A DNA stretch of 38,091 nucleotides, from positions 1 to 38,091 of the forward strand of contig CABJAN010000028.1 in assembly GCA_902363515.1 (NCBI GenBank). Reading direction: 5' to 3'. Made by a program: the position numbers and the translations under genes. This DNA is from Bacillota bacterium (lineage in GTDB: Bacteria; Bacillota; Clostridia; Lachnospirales; Lachnospiraceae). Positions 17,226 to 25,497 of this stretch are shown piece after piece. The notes beneath the pieces were generated by a model. The model did no database searches. It had not been told where the DNA came from and was given only the letters and a program-made list of their open reading frames with translations. Every line of letters starts with the position of its first letter. The first letter of the stretch is position 1.

Positions 17226-18197
17226 TTAATAGAGACTGCCGCTGTTTACAATAGGCTGTGCGTCTTTGTTTCCGCAGAGCACTACCAGCAGATTGCTGAC
17301 CATGGCGGCCTTTCTCTCTTCATCCAATTCTACTATTTCGTTCTCACTTAATTTTTCCAGCGCCATTTCTACCATACCAACAGCACCTTCTACAATTTTC
17401 TGTCTTGCATCAATCAATGCCGCCGCCTGCTGTCTCTGAAGCATTGCAGATGCAATTTCCGGTGCATACGCCAGATGAGTAATGCGGACTTCCTGGATTT
17501 GAATTCCTGCATTTTTCACCTTTTCCTGAAGTTCTGCACACATAATATCTGCAATTTCCTGGCTGCTGCCTCTCAGTGTTTTCTCATCTCCACCGTCTGT
17601 AACATCATAAGGATATTTCCTGGCTGTATTTCGGATAATGGAATCACACTGAATGGAAAGATATTCCTTATAATTCTCCACATTAATAACTGCCTTGGTA
17701 GGATTTACCACCCTCCAGATAGCCACTGCACCAATTTCCACCGGATTTCCCATCTGGTCATTCACTTTCTGTTTCTTATTATCCAGTGTCATGGTCTTTA
17801 AAGAAACTTTCCGGTTTGTTCCTTTGCCATCTGCACTGATTTTGAAAACAGGATTAATAGCAGTTACAAAAGGATTTACCCAGAAAAATCCTTCTTTTTT
17901 CAAAGTTCCGTAATAATTACCAAACAGTGCCAGCACAATAGCTTCCTTGGGATTCAGCACTTTAAGACCGCAGCACAGAATACCGCCGACTATCACAAGA
18001 ACAGTTCCGGCAAACAAAAGTATACCGCCTGAAAGGTTTCCCCCTTGGTCTATCTGATAGATGCCAAACCCAAAACCTGCCACACCTGCTGCCAGCAAAA
18101 GAAGCGATAAGACTAACATACCAAATCCTGACTTTGCCTGCAACACTTTTTCTTCCTGAATCTTGTTTTTTACTTCATTCTTTTCTTCCTGGTTCAT
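17226..18197 (-). CDS. SPFH/Band-7 domain membrane protein
   Basis: 323 residues. A charged cytoplasmic N-terminus (1-24) precedes two membrane segments (about 26-48 and 58-80). The SPFH (stomatin/prohibitin/flotillin) domain follows, about 85-270 (KEAIVLALFGNYYGT, FFWVNPF, AIWRVVNPTKAVINVENYKEYL, IQIQEVRITHLAYAPEIASAM). A helical end (MLQRQQAAALIDARQKIVEGAVG) is typical of oligomer formation. SPFH proteins organise membrane microdomains and scaffold proteases. AGGAGG (18205-18210) sets ATG 18197; an 11-codon extension to 18230 is open but lacks a ribosome site. It is first gene of a two-gene operon with the ribbon-helix-helix gene. Confidence 0.88.
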   Translation of the reverse strand: MNQEEKNEVKNKIQEEKVLQAKSGFGMLVLSLLLLAAGVAGFGFGIYQIDQGGNLSGGILLFAGTVLVIVGGILCCGLKVLNPKEAIVLALFGNYYGTLKKEGFFWVNPFVTAINPVFKISADGKGTNRKVSLKTMTLDNKKQKVNDQMGNPVEIGAVAIWRVVNPTKAVINVENYKEYLSIQCDSIIRNTARKYPYDVTDGGDEKTLRGSSQEIADIMCAELQEKVKNAGIQIQEVRITHLAYAPEIASAMLQRQQAAALIDARQKIVEGAVGMVEMALEKLSENEIVELDEERKAAMVSNLLVVLCGNKDAQPIVNSGSLY

Positions 18198-18232
18198 AAC
18201 ATAACCTCCTCTTTTGTACCTTCTCATCAATT

Positions 18233-18251
18233 TGATATCATTTTGATATCA
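18233..18251. promoter_or_regulatory. Tandem TGATATCA palindromes (candidate RHH operator)
   Basis: Two identical 8-bp palindromes at 18233-18240 and 18244-18251, 11 bp centre to centre (about one helical turn), with a partial third half (ATATCA) running into the -10. They cover the predicted transcription start. Tandem short palindromes one turn apart are the classic target of Arc/MetJ-type dimers. Confidence 0.6.
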
Positions 18252-18253
18252 AT

Positions 18254-18282
18254 ATCATATACTCTGTTTTCTCATTTGTCAA
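18254..18282 (-). promoter_or_regulatory. Sigma-A promoter of the SPFH-RHH operon
   Basis: Minus strand perfect TTGACA (18277-18282), 17-bp spacer, TATGAT (18254-18259). It lies directly after the sigE stop codon. Confidence 0.8.
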
Positions 18283-18286
18283 TGGA

Positions 18287-19018
18287 TTATTCATATCTCA
18301 CAATTTCTTTTTTTAAGCGTTTCATAATCCGTTTCTCCAGCCTGGATATGTAAGACTGGGAAATTCCTAAAAGGTCTGCCACTTCTTTTTGCGTTTTCTC
18401 TCTTCCATCCGGCATATTGATTCCAAACCGCAGTCTTACAATGGTCTGTTCCCGTTTTGTCAGTTTTTCTATAGCTTTTCCAAGAAGCGTCCGCTCTACC
18501 TGACTTTCAATATCTTTATAAATAACATCCTCATCTGTCCCCAAAATATCAGATAACAGCAATTCATTCCCATCCCAGTCCACATTTAACGGTTCATCAA
18601 TAGAAACTTCCATTTTCGTTTTGCTGTTCCTTCTTAAATACATCAAAATCTCATTTTCAATGCATCTGGAAGCATAGGTAGCCAGCTTGATTTTTTTCAC
18701 AGGATTAAAGGTATTAATTGCCTTAATTAATCCAATGGTTCCAATGGAAATCAAGTCTTCCACCCCCACACCTGTATTATCAAACTTCTTCGCAATATAC
18801 ACAACCAGACGCAGATTATGTTCAATCAGACAGGATTTTGCCTGTTGACTCCCGTGTTCTGTCAGCTCCTGTAATTTTTCTGCCTCTTCTTCCTGGCTCA
18901 GCGGTGCTGGCAATACCTCCGCCCCTCCAATATAGTGAATTTCGTTTCCTCTTGGCAGCAAAATTCCTGTAAATCTTGAAAACTGCGATTCTTTTTTTAC
19001 ACAAACGTCCATATTCAT
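18287..19018 (-). CDS. sigE: Sporulation sigma factor E precursor (pro-sigma-E)
   Basis: A 243-residue sigma-70 family factor of the mother cell. The N-terminal pro-sequence ends at Tyr29-Ile-Gly-Gly-Ala-Glu, corresponding to the SpoIIGA cleavage region of Bacillus pro-sigma-E, followed by [10 protein letters not shown]. Region 2 includes [33 protein letters not shown] and [16 protein letters not shown]; region 4 includes [14 protein letters not shown] and [22 protein letters not shown]. It lies 11 bp after its protease gene spoIIGA and is surely co-transcribed. AAGGAGG precedes ATG 19018. sigG, often next, is absent: the next gene is SPFH. Confidence 0.95.
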   Translation of the reverse strand: MNMDVCVKKESQFSRFTGILLPRGNEIHYIGGAEVLPAPLSQEEEAEKLQELTEHGSQQAKSCLIEHNLRLVVYIAKKFDNTGVGVEDLISIGTIGLIKAINTFNPVKKIKLATYASRCIENEILMYLRRNSKTKMEVSIDEPLNVDWDGNELLLSDILGTDEDVIYKDIESQVERTLLGKAIEKLTKREQTIVRLRFGINMPDGREKTQKEVADLLGISQSYISRLEKRIMKRLKKEIVRYE

Positions 19019-19029
19019 AAAGCTCCTCC

Positions 19030-19887
19030 TTAATTGTCCAGAATGGAAGGACTAATGATCATTTCATAGCTTCCCCTGTTGGAAAGCACTTCCCTGGAAA
19101 GTCCAATAGCTGCATGTGTGATGTGCTTCCTGGCTCCATGTGCCAGCACAGTCAGACTGTCTGCGGTGACCACCGGCAAAAGTCCTGCCCGGCATCCCAC
19201 ACTGGTATAAAGCAAAAACCGGGGATGCAAAGCCTGTAAAAACTCCCACTCCCCTGATTCTTTTGTTTTCATAGAGCAAAACTGTTCTAATTCTCCACGC
19301 TGCTCAGTGCTCAGTAATCTGCAGAAACTGCTGTACTCCATAACCGATACTGCTTTCCCTGTCTCCTGATCCCTGAGACAGTTTCCCGTATCATAAAGTC
19401 CCCTTGCCATAATTTCTTTTCCCTGAAAGGTCACCCTGACCTCACAAATGGGAAGTTCTTTTCCTTTTAAGTATTTACAGAGTCTTATGCCTATGTATAA
19501 CATCCAATAAGCGGTAATCGTGATTGCCAGAAAGGAAAATACACTCTTTCTGATTTGATGGGGCAGGACTGACAAAAGCCCGCCCATGAGAAAATTTCCT
19601 CCCAGAAACAAACTCATTGCTGTCAGAAATCTTCTTACTGTCTGTACTTTACAGCCAGTCCATACCATGATAGCTGCCAGAATCAGATAGAACAGGATTA
19701 GAAAAACCGTCTGACCGTTTAACGTAACCACTATTCCACACATGCCCGCTGCTCCAATGCCTGCCCCCAAAAATGCTCTCCCGGGGTTGGCAGTTCCCCG
19801 AAGCATCTGATTGGTAAGACAAAGCACCAGAAAGTCCAGAATCAGGTTGACTACGAAAAACACATCCAGGTAAAATTCGCAGTACAC
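19030..19887 (-). CDS. spoIIGA: Sigma-E processing aspartyl protease
   Basis: 285 residues. The N-terminal half has about five membrane segments ([20 protein letters not shown] onward). The C-terminal cytoplasmic half has the aspartyl protease motif DTGN with Asp166 ([11 protein letters not shown]), and dimers process pro-sigma-E at the septum. The frame is open back to 20031, but family members begin with (M)xYxxYLD; GTG 19887 (VYCEFYLD) fits and has AGGGGG 6 nt upstream. Its promoter lies at 19945-19977, inside the open extension, which confirms the shorter form. Confidence 0.92.
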   Translation of the reverse strand: MYCEFYLDVFFVVNLILDFLVLCLTNQMLRGTANPGRAFLGAGIGAAGMCGIVVTLNGQTVFLILFYLILAAIMVWTGCKVQTVRRFLTAMSLFLGGNFLMGGLLSVLPHQIRKSVFSFLAITITAYWMLYIGIRLCKYLKGKELPICEVRVTFQGKEIMARGLYDTGNCLRDQETGKAVSVMEYSSFCRLLSTEQRGELEQFCSMKTKESGEWEFLQALHPRFLLYTSVGCRAGLLPVVTADSLTVLAHGARKHITHAAIGLSREVLSNRGSYEMIISPSILDN

Positions 19888-19891
19888 AAAA

Positions 19892-19964
19892 CACCCCCTA
19901 AACCTCTGCATGACTCTCTTACTTATCTGGAATAAGTACTGTTCATTATAGAGGTTAGGGGGTG
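19892..19964. repeat. Inverted repeat linking spoIIGA promoter spacer and ribosome site
   Basis: CACCCCCTAAACCTCT (19892-19907) is inverted at 19950-19964 (AGAGGTTAGGGGGTG) with one T missing. One arm contains the spoIIGA Shine-Dalgarno, the other fills most of the promoter spacer. The promoter arm is upstream of the start site, so this works at DNA level rather than as an RNA hairpin. Confidence 0.5.
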
Positions 19965-19977
19965 CTGATTTTGTCAA
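19945..19977 (-). promoter_or_regulatory. spoIIGA promoter with 21-bp spacer (Spo0A-dependent type)
   Basis: Minus strand perfect TTGACA (19972-19977), 21-bp spacer, perfect TATAAT (19945-19950). The Bacillus spoIIG promoter likewise has consensus boxes about 22 bp apart and is used by sigma-A only when Spo0A~P is bound near -35. The -35 overlaps a Spo0A-box-like TGTCAAA on the plus strand. Confidence 0.75.
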
Positions 19978-20003
19978 AACCACAGGTATGCTTTCAAAAT
20001 CTT

Positions 20004-20010
20004 TTCGACA
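20004..20010 (-). promoter_or_regulatory. Spo0A box upstream of spoIIGA
   Basis: TTCGACA on plus, TGTCGAA on minus: a perfect 0A box, 26 bp upstream of the -35 hexamer. Confidence 0.65.
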
Positions 20011-20051
20011 GTGAAAAGCCCTGTTTTTCACCTTATGTTACCTGTTTTATG

Positions 20052-20822
20052 TCAATTTTTTCTCTCTTTGATTTGATGCAGCTTTTCCAGCACACTTCGC
20101 ATCTCATCTGCTTTTATCTGTCCAGGTGCAGAGGCTTGTCTGCCTGCTGCAAAAGTAATACAGGAGCCTGTAAATTCGCCCCAGATTCTGCTTAATACGC
20201 CGGATGCGCCCATGGACATGGTTACTATGGGTTTCTCACATTCCTGGTGCATCTGAATGGTAGCCTCTAAAACCGGACACAGATCTAAACTGCCTTGAGG
20301 CATAACCGCCATTTTCAGGATGTCTGCTCCACACTCATCCATGTAGCGCATACGCTCCTGCAGTTCTCCTGCATCTGGTGTTCTCTGAAAATGATGATTC
20401 GAAGCTACCACAAAAACGCCGGATTCCTGAAGGCTTTTTATCAGCGCTTTTGTTTCCTCCGGCTGAAAGAATACTTCTACATCCATCAAATCTGCCAGCC
20501 CTGTTCTGGCTGCCTTTTCTAACAGCTTTACATAATCTTCGTATAAAATCTCCTTTTCTCCTCCCTCCTGTCTGGTGCGGAAGGTAAAAAGCAGCGGAAT
20601 TTCACCTAATTTGTCACTTATTGTCCTTAACATTTCCCAGATTGTTTCACCATTTTTCCCGGCTTCATAACAATCTACACGCCATTCTGCCAGATCCGGC
20701 TTCATGGACCTGATGATTTCTAAATCCTGTTCAATCTCTGCCCTGTTTTTTCCTGTAATGGGAATACAGATTTTAGGCATTCCCTGCCCAATAACCAGAT
20801 TTTTTACTGTTACTGTCCTCAT
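20052..20822 (-). CDS. aroD: Type I 3-dehydroquinate dehydratase
   Basis: A 256-residue TIM-barrel enzyme of the shikimate pathway that forms 3-dehydroshikimate through an imine. Catalytic His143 (SNHHF) and Schiff-base Lys170 (ILKMAVMP) match the E. coli numbering exactly; Glu46 and Arg48 (EWRVD) bind substrate. It is 22 bp downstream of aroE, so the two consecutive steps are co-transcribed. The start is ATG 20822 with GAAGGA. It ends among the spoIIGA control region; no clear terminator was seen. Confidence 0.95.
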   Translation of the reverse strand: MRTVTVKNLVIGQGMPKICIPITGKNRAEIEQDLEIIRSMKPDLAEWRVDCYEAGKNGETIWEMLRTISDKLGEIPLLFTFRTRQEGGEKEILYEDYVKLLEKAARTGLADLMDVEVFFQPEETKALIKSLQESGVFVVASNHHFQRTPDAGELQERMRYMDECGADILKMAVMPQGSLDLCPVLEATIQMHQECEKPIVTMSMGASGVLSRIWGEFTGSCITFAAGRQASAPGQIKADEMRSVLEKLHQIKERKN

Positions 20823-20844
20823 ATTTTCCTTCTTTCTCCCGATC

Positions 20845-21714
20845 TTATTGTCTTTTCAGATAAGTTCGTACCTGATCCACCGGCATCTCCTGCCCTGTCC
20901 AGATACGAAAGGCCTCAGCTCCTTGCCAGATAAGCATGGAATAACCATTAAACGCTTTACACCCTTCCTGTTCTGCCATACAAAGTAATTTTGTTTTCCA
21001 TGGATTGTAAATAATGTCTGCCACAGCCAGCTCTTCGTGTAAAAAGCTGTTATCCGGAATCAGACATTTCTCTGTATCCGGCGCCATCCCCACAGAAGTT
21101 GCATTTACCAAAAGCCTGCTCTTTGCCAGAGCCTCCCGAAGCTCTCTTGGTTCTTCCAAATCGTGAAATTCAATGGTACAGGCGGTTTCCTTTGCCAATG
21201 CCTTCTGAAGTCCTTCCATTCTCAGGCGGTGTCTGCTTCCTGACCGCGCAAACACATGAATGGTTCCCACCTGATCAAGCGCTGCCTGGGCGCAAATAGC
21301 AGTGGCAGCTCCTCCCATTCCCAGAAGCGTCATGGTTTCTCCCTCCATGCGGATTCCCTGCTCTCTTACAGACTGCATAAACCCAACACCATCTGTATTG
21401 TGCCCAATCAGTCTGCCATCCCGGTTTTCCACTGTATTCACAGCCCCTATGAGACGGGCAGCCGGAGAAAGTTCGTCTAAATACTCTAAAATCTTATTTT
21501 TATTCGGCATGGTAAGATTAAAGCCTTTTACCTGTAAGGCGCGAAGCCCCTGTACCGCTTCTTTTAATCCATCTTCCTTCACATCAAAACACAAATATAC
21601 CCAGTTAATTCCCAGTTTTTCAAAACTGAAATTATGCATAAGAGGAGAAATGCTATGAGCCACCGGACTTCCAAGCAATCCTGTAAGACATGTTTTTCCC
21701 GTAATTTGCAGCAT
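20845..21714 (-). CDS. aroE: Shikimate dehydrogenase
   Basis: 289 residues. It reduces 3-dehydroshikimate to shikimate with NADPH. N-terminal substrate domain: SISPLMHN (21-28), catalytic Lys72 (NLTMPNK) and Asp108 (GHNTDG). The nucleotide-binding loop GMGGAA is at about 132-137, and the C-terminal NGYSMLIWQGAEAF is typical. It has AGGAGG before ATG 21714 and is followed by aroD. TMPNK replaces the commoner VPFK/VPHK, a variant common in Firmicutes and YdiB-like enzymes, so quinate use cannot be excluded. Confidence 0.93.
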   Translation of the reverse strand: MLQITGKTCLTGLLGSPVAHSISPLMHNFSFEKLGINWVYLCFDVKEDGLKEAVQGLRALQVKGFNLTMPNKNKILEYLDELSPAARLIGAVNTVENRDGRLIGHNTDGVGFMQSVREQGIRMEGETMTLLGMGGAATAICAQAALDQVGTIHVFARSGSRHRLRMEGLQKALAKETACTIEFHDLEEPRELREALAKSRLLVNATSVGMAPDTEKCLIPDNSFLHEELAVADIIYNPWKTKLLCMAEQEGCKAFNGYSMLIWQGAEAFRIWTGQEMPVDQVRTYLKRQ

Positions 21715-21811
21715 GATAAAGCCTCCTGTCCTGAAACATTCTTTCTTATCAGTTTAAAAGGAAACTTCATTACTGTCAAGTTGAAAAGCGCAGAAACAGA
21801 AACAAACGAAA

Positions 21812-21853
21812 AAACTCCCACAGTCAAACCGCTAACCGGTTTCTATGGGAGTT
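21812..21853 (-). terminator. Terminator after ftsZ
   Basis: Minus strand ACTCCCA (21852-21846) pairs with TGGGAGT (21820-21814), extended by an inner AACCG/CGGTT, and a run of six T follows. It lies 15 bp past the ftsZ stop and ends the dcw cluster. On plus it also ends in TTTTT. Confidence 0.8.
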
Positions 21854-21867
21854 TTTATTTTACCTTT

Positions 21868-23064
21868 TTATCTTCTGTTTTTCAGGAAATCCGGAATCTG
21901 GATATCTCTCTTTGGTACATTGCTGGTAAAAGTAGTCTGTGCAGACTGGAAATTCGGCTGCTGGAACGTAGGTTGCTGGAAGGTTGGCTGCTGAAAACCT
22001 GCAGACTGCTGTGGTTCCTGAACCGACTGCTGCTGTGGAGCTGCCTGAGTTCTTACTGTTCTTCCTGTTCCTGCTGCTTTTTTATCTTTTGATACGCTGG
22101 CTTTTCTGGTTGTTTCATCATCCAGACCAGTAGCAATAACTGTAATTCTTACGAAATCTGCTTCCTTATCATCATACAGAGCACCAAAGATAATATTGGT
22201 ATCTTCTCCTGTTAAGTTCTGTACATAAGTAGCCGCATCGTTGGCATCCATAAGTGAAATATCACCGGATACGTTAATAATAACATGAGATGCACCTTCG
22301 ATAGTAGTTTCCAGAAGTGGACTGGATACAGCCTGCTGTACAGCCTGCATTGCCTTGTCGTCGCCCTTTCCTTCACCAATACCAATATGTGCCACACCTT
22401 TATCAATCATAACAGTCTGAACATCTGCAAAGTCCAGATTAATCAGAGCCGGCAGATTAATCAGGTCTGTGATACCCTGTACTGCCTGCTGCAGAACTTC
22501 GTCTGCCTTCTTCAGCGCTTCCGGCATGGTTGTGCGGCGGTCTACGATTTCCAGAAGTTTATCATTTGGAATAATAATCAGAGTATCTACGCTGTCCTTT
22601 AATTTTTCAATTCCTGACAAAGCGTTGCTCATACGGGTTTTTGCTTCAAAACGGAAAGGTTTTGTCACAACACCTACGGTCAGAATTCCCATTTCCTTGG
22701 CAACTCCGGCAACTACAGGAGCAGCACCTGTTCCTGTTCCGCCTCCCATACCGCAGGTAACGAATACCATATCGGCACCCTGGATAGCCTGTCTGATTTC
22801 TTCAATACTTTCTTCCGCAGCTTTTTCACCGATTTCCGGTTTTGCACCTGCTCCTAATCCCTTGGTAAGCTTCTCACCAATCTGAATAACAGTAGGAGCC
22901 TTACACAAAGTAAGCGCCTGTTTATCTGTATTCACTCCGATGAATTCTACTCCGCTGATGGCTTCCTCCACCATTCTGTTTACTGCATTATTTCCAGCTC
23001 CGCCTACACCTACAACAATAATTTTTGCAGATGACTCCGCTTCGTTTGTCATGATTTCTAACAC
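21868..23064 (-). CDS. ftsZ: Cell division GTPase FtsZ
   Basis: A 398-residue tubulin homologue that forms the Z ring. [17 protein letters not shown] near the N-terminus and the tubulin signature [10 protein letters not shown] bind [14 protein letters not shown] holds the T7 loop aspartate. The variable linker contains three near-copies of FQQPTF-type units. The conserved C-terminal peptide [12 protein letters not shown] would bind SepF or FtsA. AAGGAGG 7 nt ahead selects GTG 23064 ([10 protein letters not shown]); the frame extends 12 codons further with no ribosome site. Own promoter at 23153-23181. No ftsA lies next to it. Confidence 0.95.
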   Translation of the reverse strand: MLEIMTNEAESSAKIIVVGVGGAGNNAVNRMVEEAISGVEFIGVNTDKQALTLCKAPTVIQIGEKLTKGLGAGAKPEIGEKAAEESIEEIRQAIQGADMVFVTCGMGGGTGTGAAPVVAGVAKEMGILTVGVVTKPFRFEAKTRMSNALSGIEKLKDSVDTLIIIPNDKLLEIVDRRTTMPEALKKADEVLQQAVQGITDLINLPALINLDFADVQTVMIDKGVAHIGIGEGKGDDKAMQAVQQAVSSPLLETTIEGASHVIINVSGDISLMDANDAATYVQNLTGEDTNIIFGALYDDKEADFVRITVIATGLDDETTRKASVSKDKKAAGTGRTVRTQAAPQQQSVQEPQQSAGFQQPTFQQPTFQQPNFQSAQTTFTSNVPKRDIQIPDFLKNRR

Positions 23065-23152
23065 GGTATTTCCTCCTTTAGTTCCCTTGTATGCTTTCAA
23101 ATGTATAATATCTTCAGATAATTTGCAGTTTCATATGTTTGCATATAGATAT

Positions 23153-23181
23153 ATAATAAATGCTTTTTTTAAATTTATCAA
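23153..23181 (-). promoter_or_regulatory. Promoter of ftsZ
   Basis: Minus strand TTGATA (23176-23181), 17-bp spacer, TATTAT (23153-23158), in the AT-rich 170-bp gap after divIB. The leader of about 80 nt shows no other clear element. Confidence 0.6.
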
Positions 23182-23234
23182 CTGCTAAATTTACTTTTTA
23201 AGAATTTTTTCTCCATTTTTTAGATTTTCTTTCT

Positions 23235-24182
23235 CTATTCTTCCGGATTTGCCCCTGATTTGGACTCTGCTGCATCTGTTCCATCACTGTATTCCAGTTG
23301 AGAATCATCAAACTCCTCCTCTTCTCCTGTATTCTCCTCCGGCTCATCCTCATTGTTCTGCTCTTCACCTTCCTGAGTTAAAATACCGGCAGGCGGAGTT
23401 GTCGTTTCGGACTGAGAAGAAGGATCCTGATTTTCTCCCTCCTGTTCTTCTTCCTCCTCTTCTGCTGCTGCATTATCAAACACTACACCCGTTGTATCTT
23501 CCGTAATATTCTCCAGGTGAAGAATACCTTCCATGCCCTCAAGCTGCGGCAAAATTCCAGATAAACGGTTCATCTTTTCATCCATATTTTCGTCATTTCC
23601 AAGACGTACTTCCACCTCTCCATAATAGAGTACCAACTGATTCATATTATTAAAAACCAGCCGGTCCGGTTTCTGCTCTGATTTTTCCAGCATTTTTCCA
23701 ACACTCAAAATCGTATTCAGCTTCTTCGTATTAATTCCTTTTAGCTTTTGTCCTACTTTCACAGACTTCACGCTCAGGCCATCAATCAAGGGAACTCCTT
23801 CCATTTGCTCCTCTGTAATAATCTGGATTACACCCTGACGGTCAAAATTCACATACTGCCCCTGAAATTCCAGGCAGCCTACCATCTGTTTTTCCTTTAC
23901 ATTTACCACAATGGTATTTCTGTTCTTCCGCTTAATGGTCACATGGTCAATCATTTGTGCATCTTTTGTTTTTTCCTCTGTTTTGGTCATCATAACCAGA
24001 ATAGAGTTTCCCGCGTTTGGCGCATCCAGCACCATCTTCTTAATTTCCTCATCTGTATAATACTGATTACCCTCAATTTGTACTTTCGTAACCCGAAATC
24101 CTACAAAAAACACCAGCGCCGCAAGAATCATCACTGCTGCCACTGCCTCTATCAGAATCCTGTATAGCTTTCTTTTACTCAT
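23235..24182 (-). CDS. divIB: Cell division protein DivIB/FtsQ with acidic tail
   Basis: A 315-residue bitopic membrane protein. A short cytoplasmic N-terminus, one membrane helix (about 10-31), then the extracytoplasmic POTRA domain (RVTKVQIEGNQYYTDEEIKKMV, 29-50 onward) and beta domain. From about 240 the chain is an unstructured Glu/Asp-rich tail (EEEEEEQEGENQ, EEEEFDDSQ) of some 75 residues, outside the cell. It stabilises FtsL-DivIC in the divisome. It follows murA by 10 bp; AAGGGGA precedes ATG 24182. Confidence 0.85.
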   Translation of the reverse strand: MSKRKLYRILIEAVAAVMILAALVFFVGFRVTKVQIEGNQYYTDEEIKKMVLDAPNAGNSILVMMTKTEEKTKDAQMIDHVTIKRKNRNTIVVNVKEKQMVGCLEFQGQYVNFDRQGVIQIITEEQMEGVPLIDGLSVKSVKVGQKLKGINTKKLNTILSVGKMLEKSEQKPDRLVFNNMNQLVLYYGEVEVRLGNDENMDEKMNRLSGILPQLEGMEGILHLENITEDTTGVVFDNAAAEEEEEEQEGENQDPSSQSETTTPPAGILTQEGEEQNNEDEPEENTGEEEEFDDSQLEYSDGTDAAESKSGANPEE

Positions 24183-24192
24183 AAATGTCCCC

Positions 24193-25440
24193 TTAATCTT
24201 TTAAAATCCTGGCTCCCATATGAGAAAGATCTCTGCAGATATCCTCATAGCCACGTTCAATAAAATGCCTGTTCTCCACATAAGTCTCCCCCCTGGCTGC
24301 CAGGCCTGCCAGAACCAGCGCTGCGCCGCCTCTTAATTCCTGAGCTTCTACCCTTGCACCTGTAAGACTGTTTCCCCGGATTTTGGCTTTGCTTTGACAA
24401 ACCTCAATCAAAGCCCCCATTTTCTGTAATTGAGAAACCATTTTAAAGCGGTCTTCAAAAATGTTTTCCACAATACAGCTATCCCCTTCTGCCGTAGCTA
24501 AAACCGCCATAAATACCGATTGAAGATCCGTAGGAAAGCCGGGATATATCTGGGTTTCCAAAAGCTGGACAGGCTTCGTGGCATTTAAGCTGTGTAACGT
24601 TAGTTTACCACTGTTATACCTGTATTGTCCACCTATTTTCCCGTAAGCCCAAAGAAGCGCTTCCATTTCCCCAATGGGCGCACCCAAAAGCACGCCTTCT
24701 CCCCTGGTAATGGCACTGGCACAAACATAAGTACCGGCGGCAATACGATCTGCCGGAATCTGAAATTCTACATCGTGCAGTTCCCTGACCCCTCTGATTC
24801 TCAAAGTATCTGTTCCTTCTCCCAAAATATGGGCTCCGGCCGCCTTTAGAAATCTGCATAGCCAGGTAACCTCCGGCTCTTTGGAACACCCCAGAAGCAG
24901 TGATTCTCCGCTGGCGCAGACAGCACCTAAAATAGCATTTTGCGTAGCCCCCACACTGGATTTCGGAAAAGAAATCACCGCCCCCTGAAGGCCACATGTT
25001 TCTGCTATAAGCATCCCATTCTCTTCCCGAAATACTGCTCCCAGACGCTTTAAGGCATCCAGATGTAAATCAATGGGCCTCTTTCCAATAACACACCCTC
25101 CCGGATAAGGAACTGCCGCACTTTGGCACCGTCCCAGAAGACTGCCAAGAAGCACCACGGAAGAACGCATCTGGCTTCCTGCCTCCTCATCTACCGTAAA
25201 AGTTGTAATGTCCCCTCCATGAATCTCCAGTGTATTGCCTTTCCAGCAGGTTTTTGCTCCCAGATGGTTTAAAATATGCTCCATAAGAAATACATCAGAG
25301 ATTTTCGGACATCCCAAAAGCACAGTAGTTCCCCTATTTAAAAGCGCGGCAGCCATCATTGGCAATGCCGCGTTTTTAGATCCCTGTATCTGCACTTCAC
25401 CCTGTAAAGGAATTCCTCCTGTAATCTTTATTCCATTCAA
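24193..25440 (-). CDS. murA: UDP-N-acetylglucosamine 1-carboxyvinyltransferase
   Basis: 415 residues. The first committed step of peptidoglycan synthesis, adding enolpyruvate to UDP-GlcNAc. AGAGGAG stands 8 nt before TTG 25440; that start puts the substrate lysine at 22 (QGSKNAALP) and the reactive cysteine at 116 (YPGGCVIGKRPIDLH), almost the E. coli numbers (22 and 115). An open extension to ATG 25473 lacks a ribosome site. The cysteine predicts fosfomycin sensitivity of this enzyme. It sits between ftsW and divIB, where many Firmicutes have murG. A second murA copy elsewhere is likely but not visible. Confidence 0.92.
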   Translation of the reverse strand: MNGIKITGGIPLQGEVQIQGSKNAALPMMAAALLNRGTTVLLGCPKISDVFLMEHILNHLGAKTCWKGNTLEIHGGDITTFTVDEEAGSQMRSSVVLLGSLLGRCQSAAVPYPGGCVIGKRPIDLHLDALKRLGAVFREENGMLIAETCGLQGAVISFPKSSVGATQNAILGAVCASGESLLLGCSKEPEVTWLCRFLKAAGAHILGEGTDTLRIRGVRELHDVEFQIPADRIAAGTYVCASAITRGEGVLLGAPIGEMEALLWAYGKIGGQYRYNSGKLTLHSLNATKPVQLLETQIYPGFPTDLQSVFMAVLATAEGDSCIVENIFEDRFKMVSQLQKMGALIEVCQSKAKIRGNSLTGARVEAQELRGGAALVLAGLAARGETYVENRHFIERGYEDICRDLSHMGARILKD

Positions 25441-25497
25441 GCCATACACTCCTCTGCGCTCAGATTCAACCATACTATAGTGTATGCCCTTCTTCTT

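Noticed and set aside
19888..20031. 48-residue extension of SpoIIGA
   Set aside because: It spans the spoIIGA promoter and does not match the family N-terminus.
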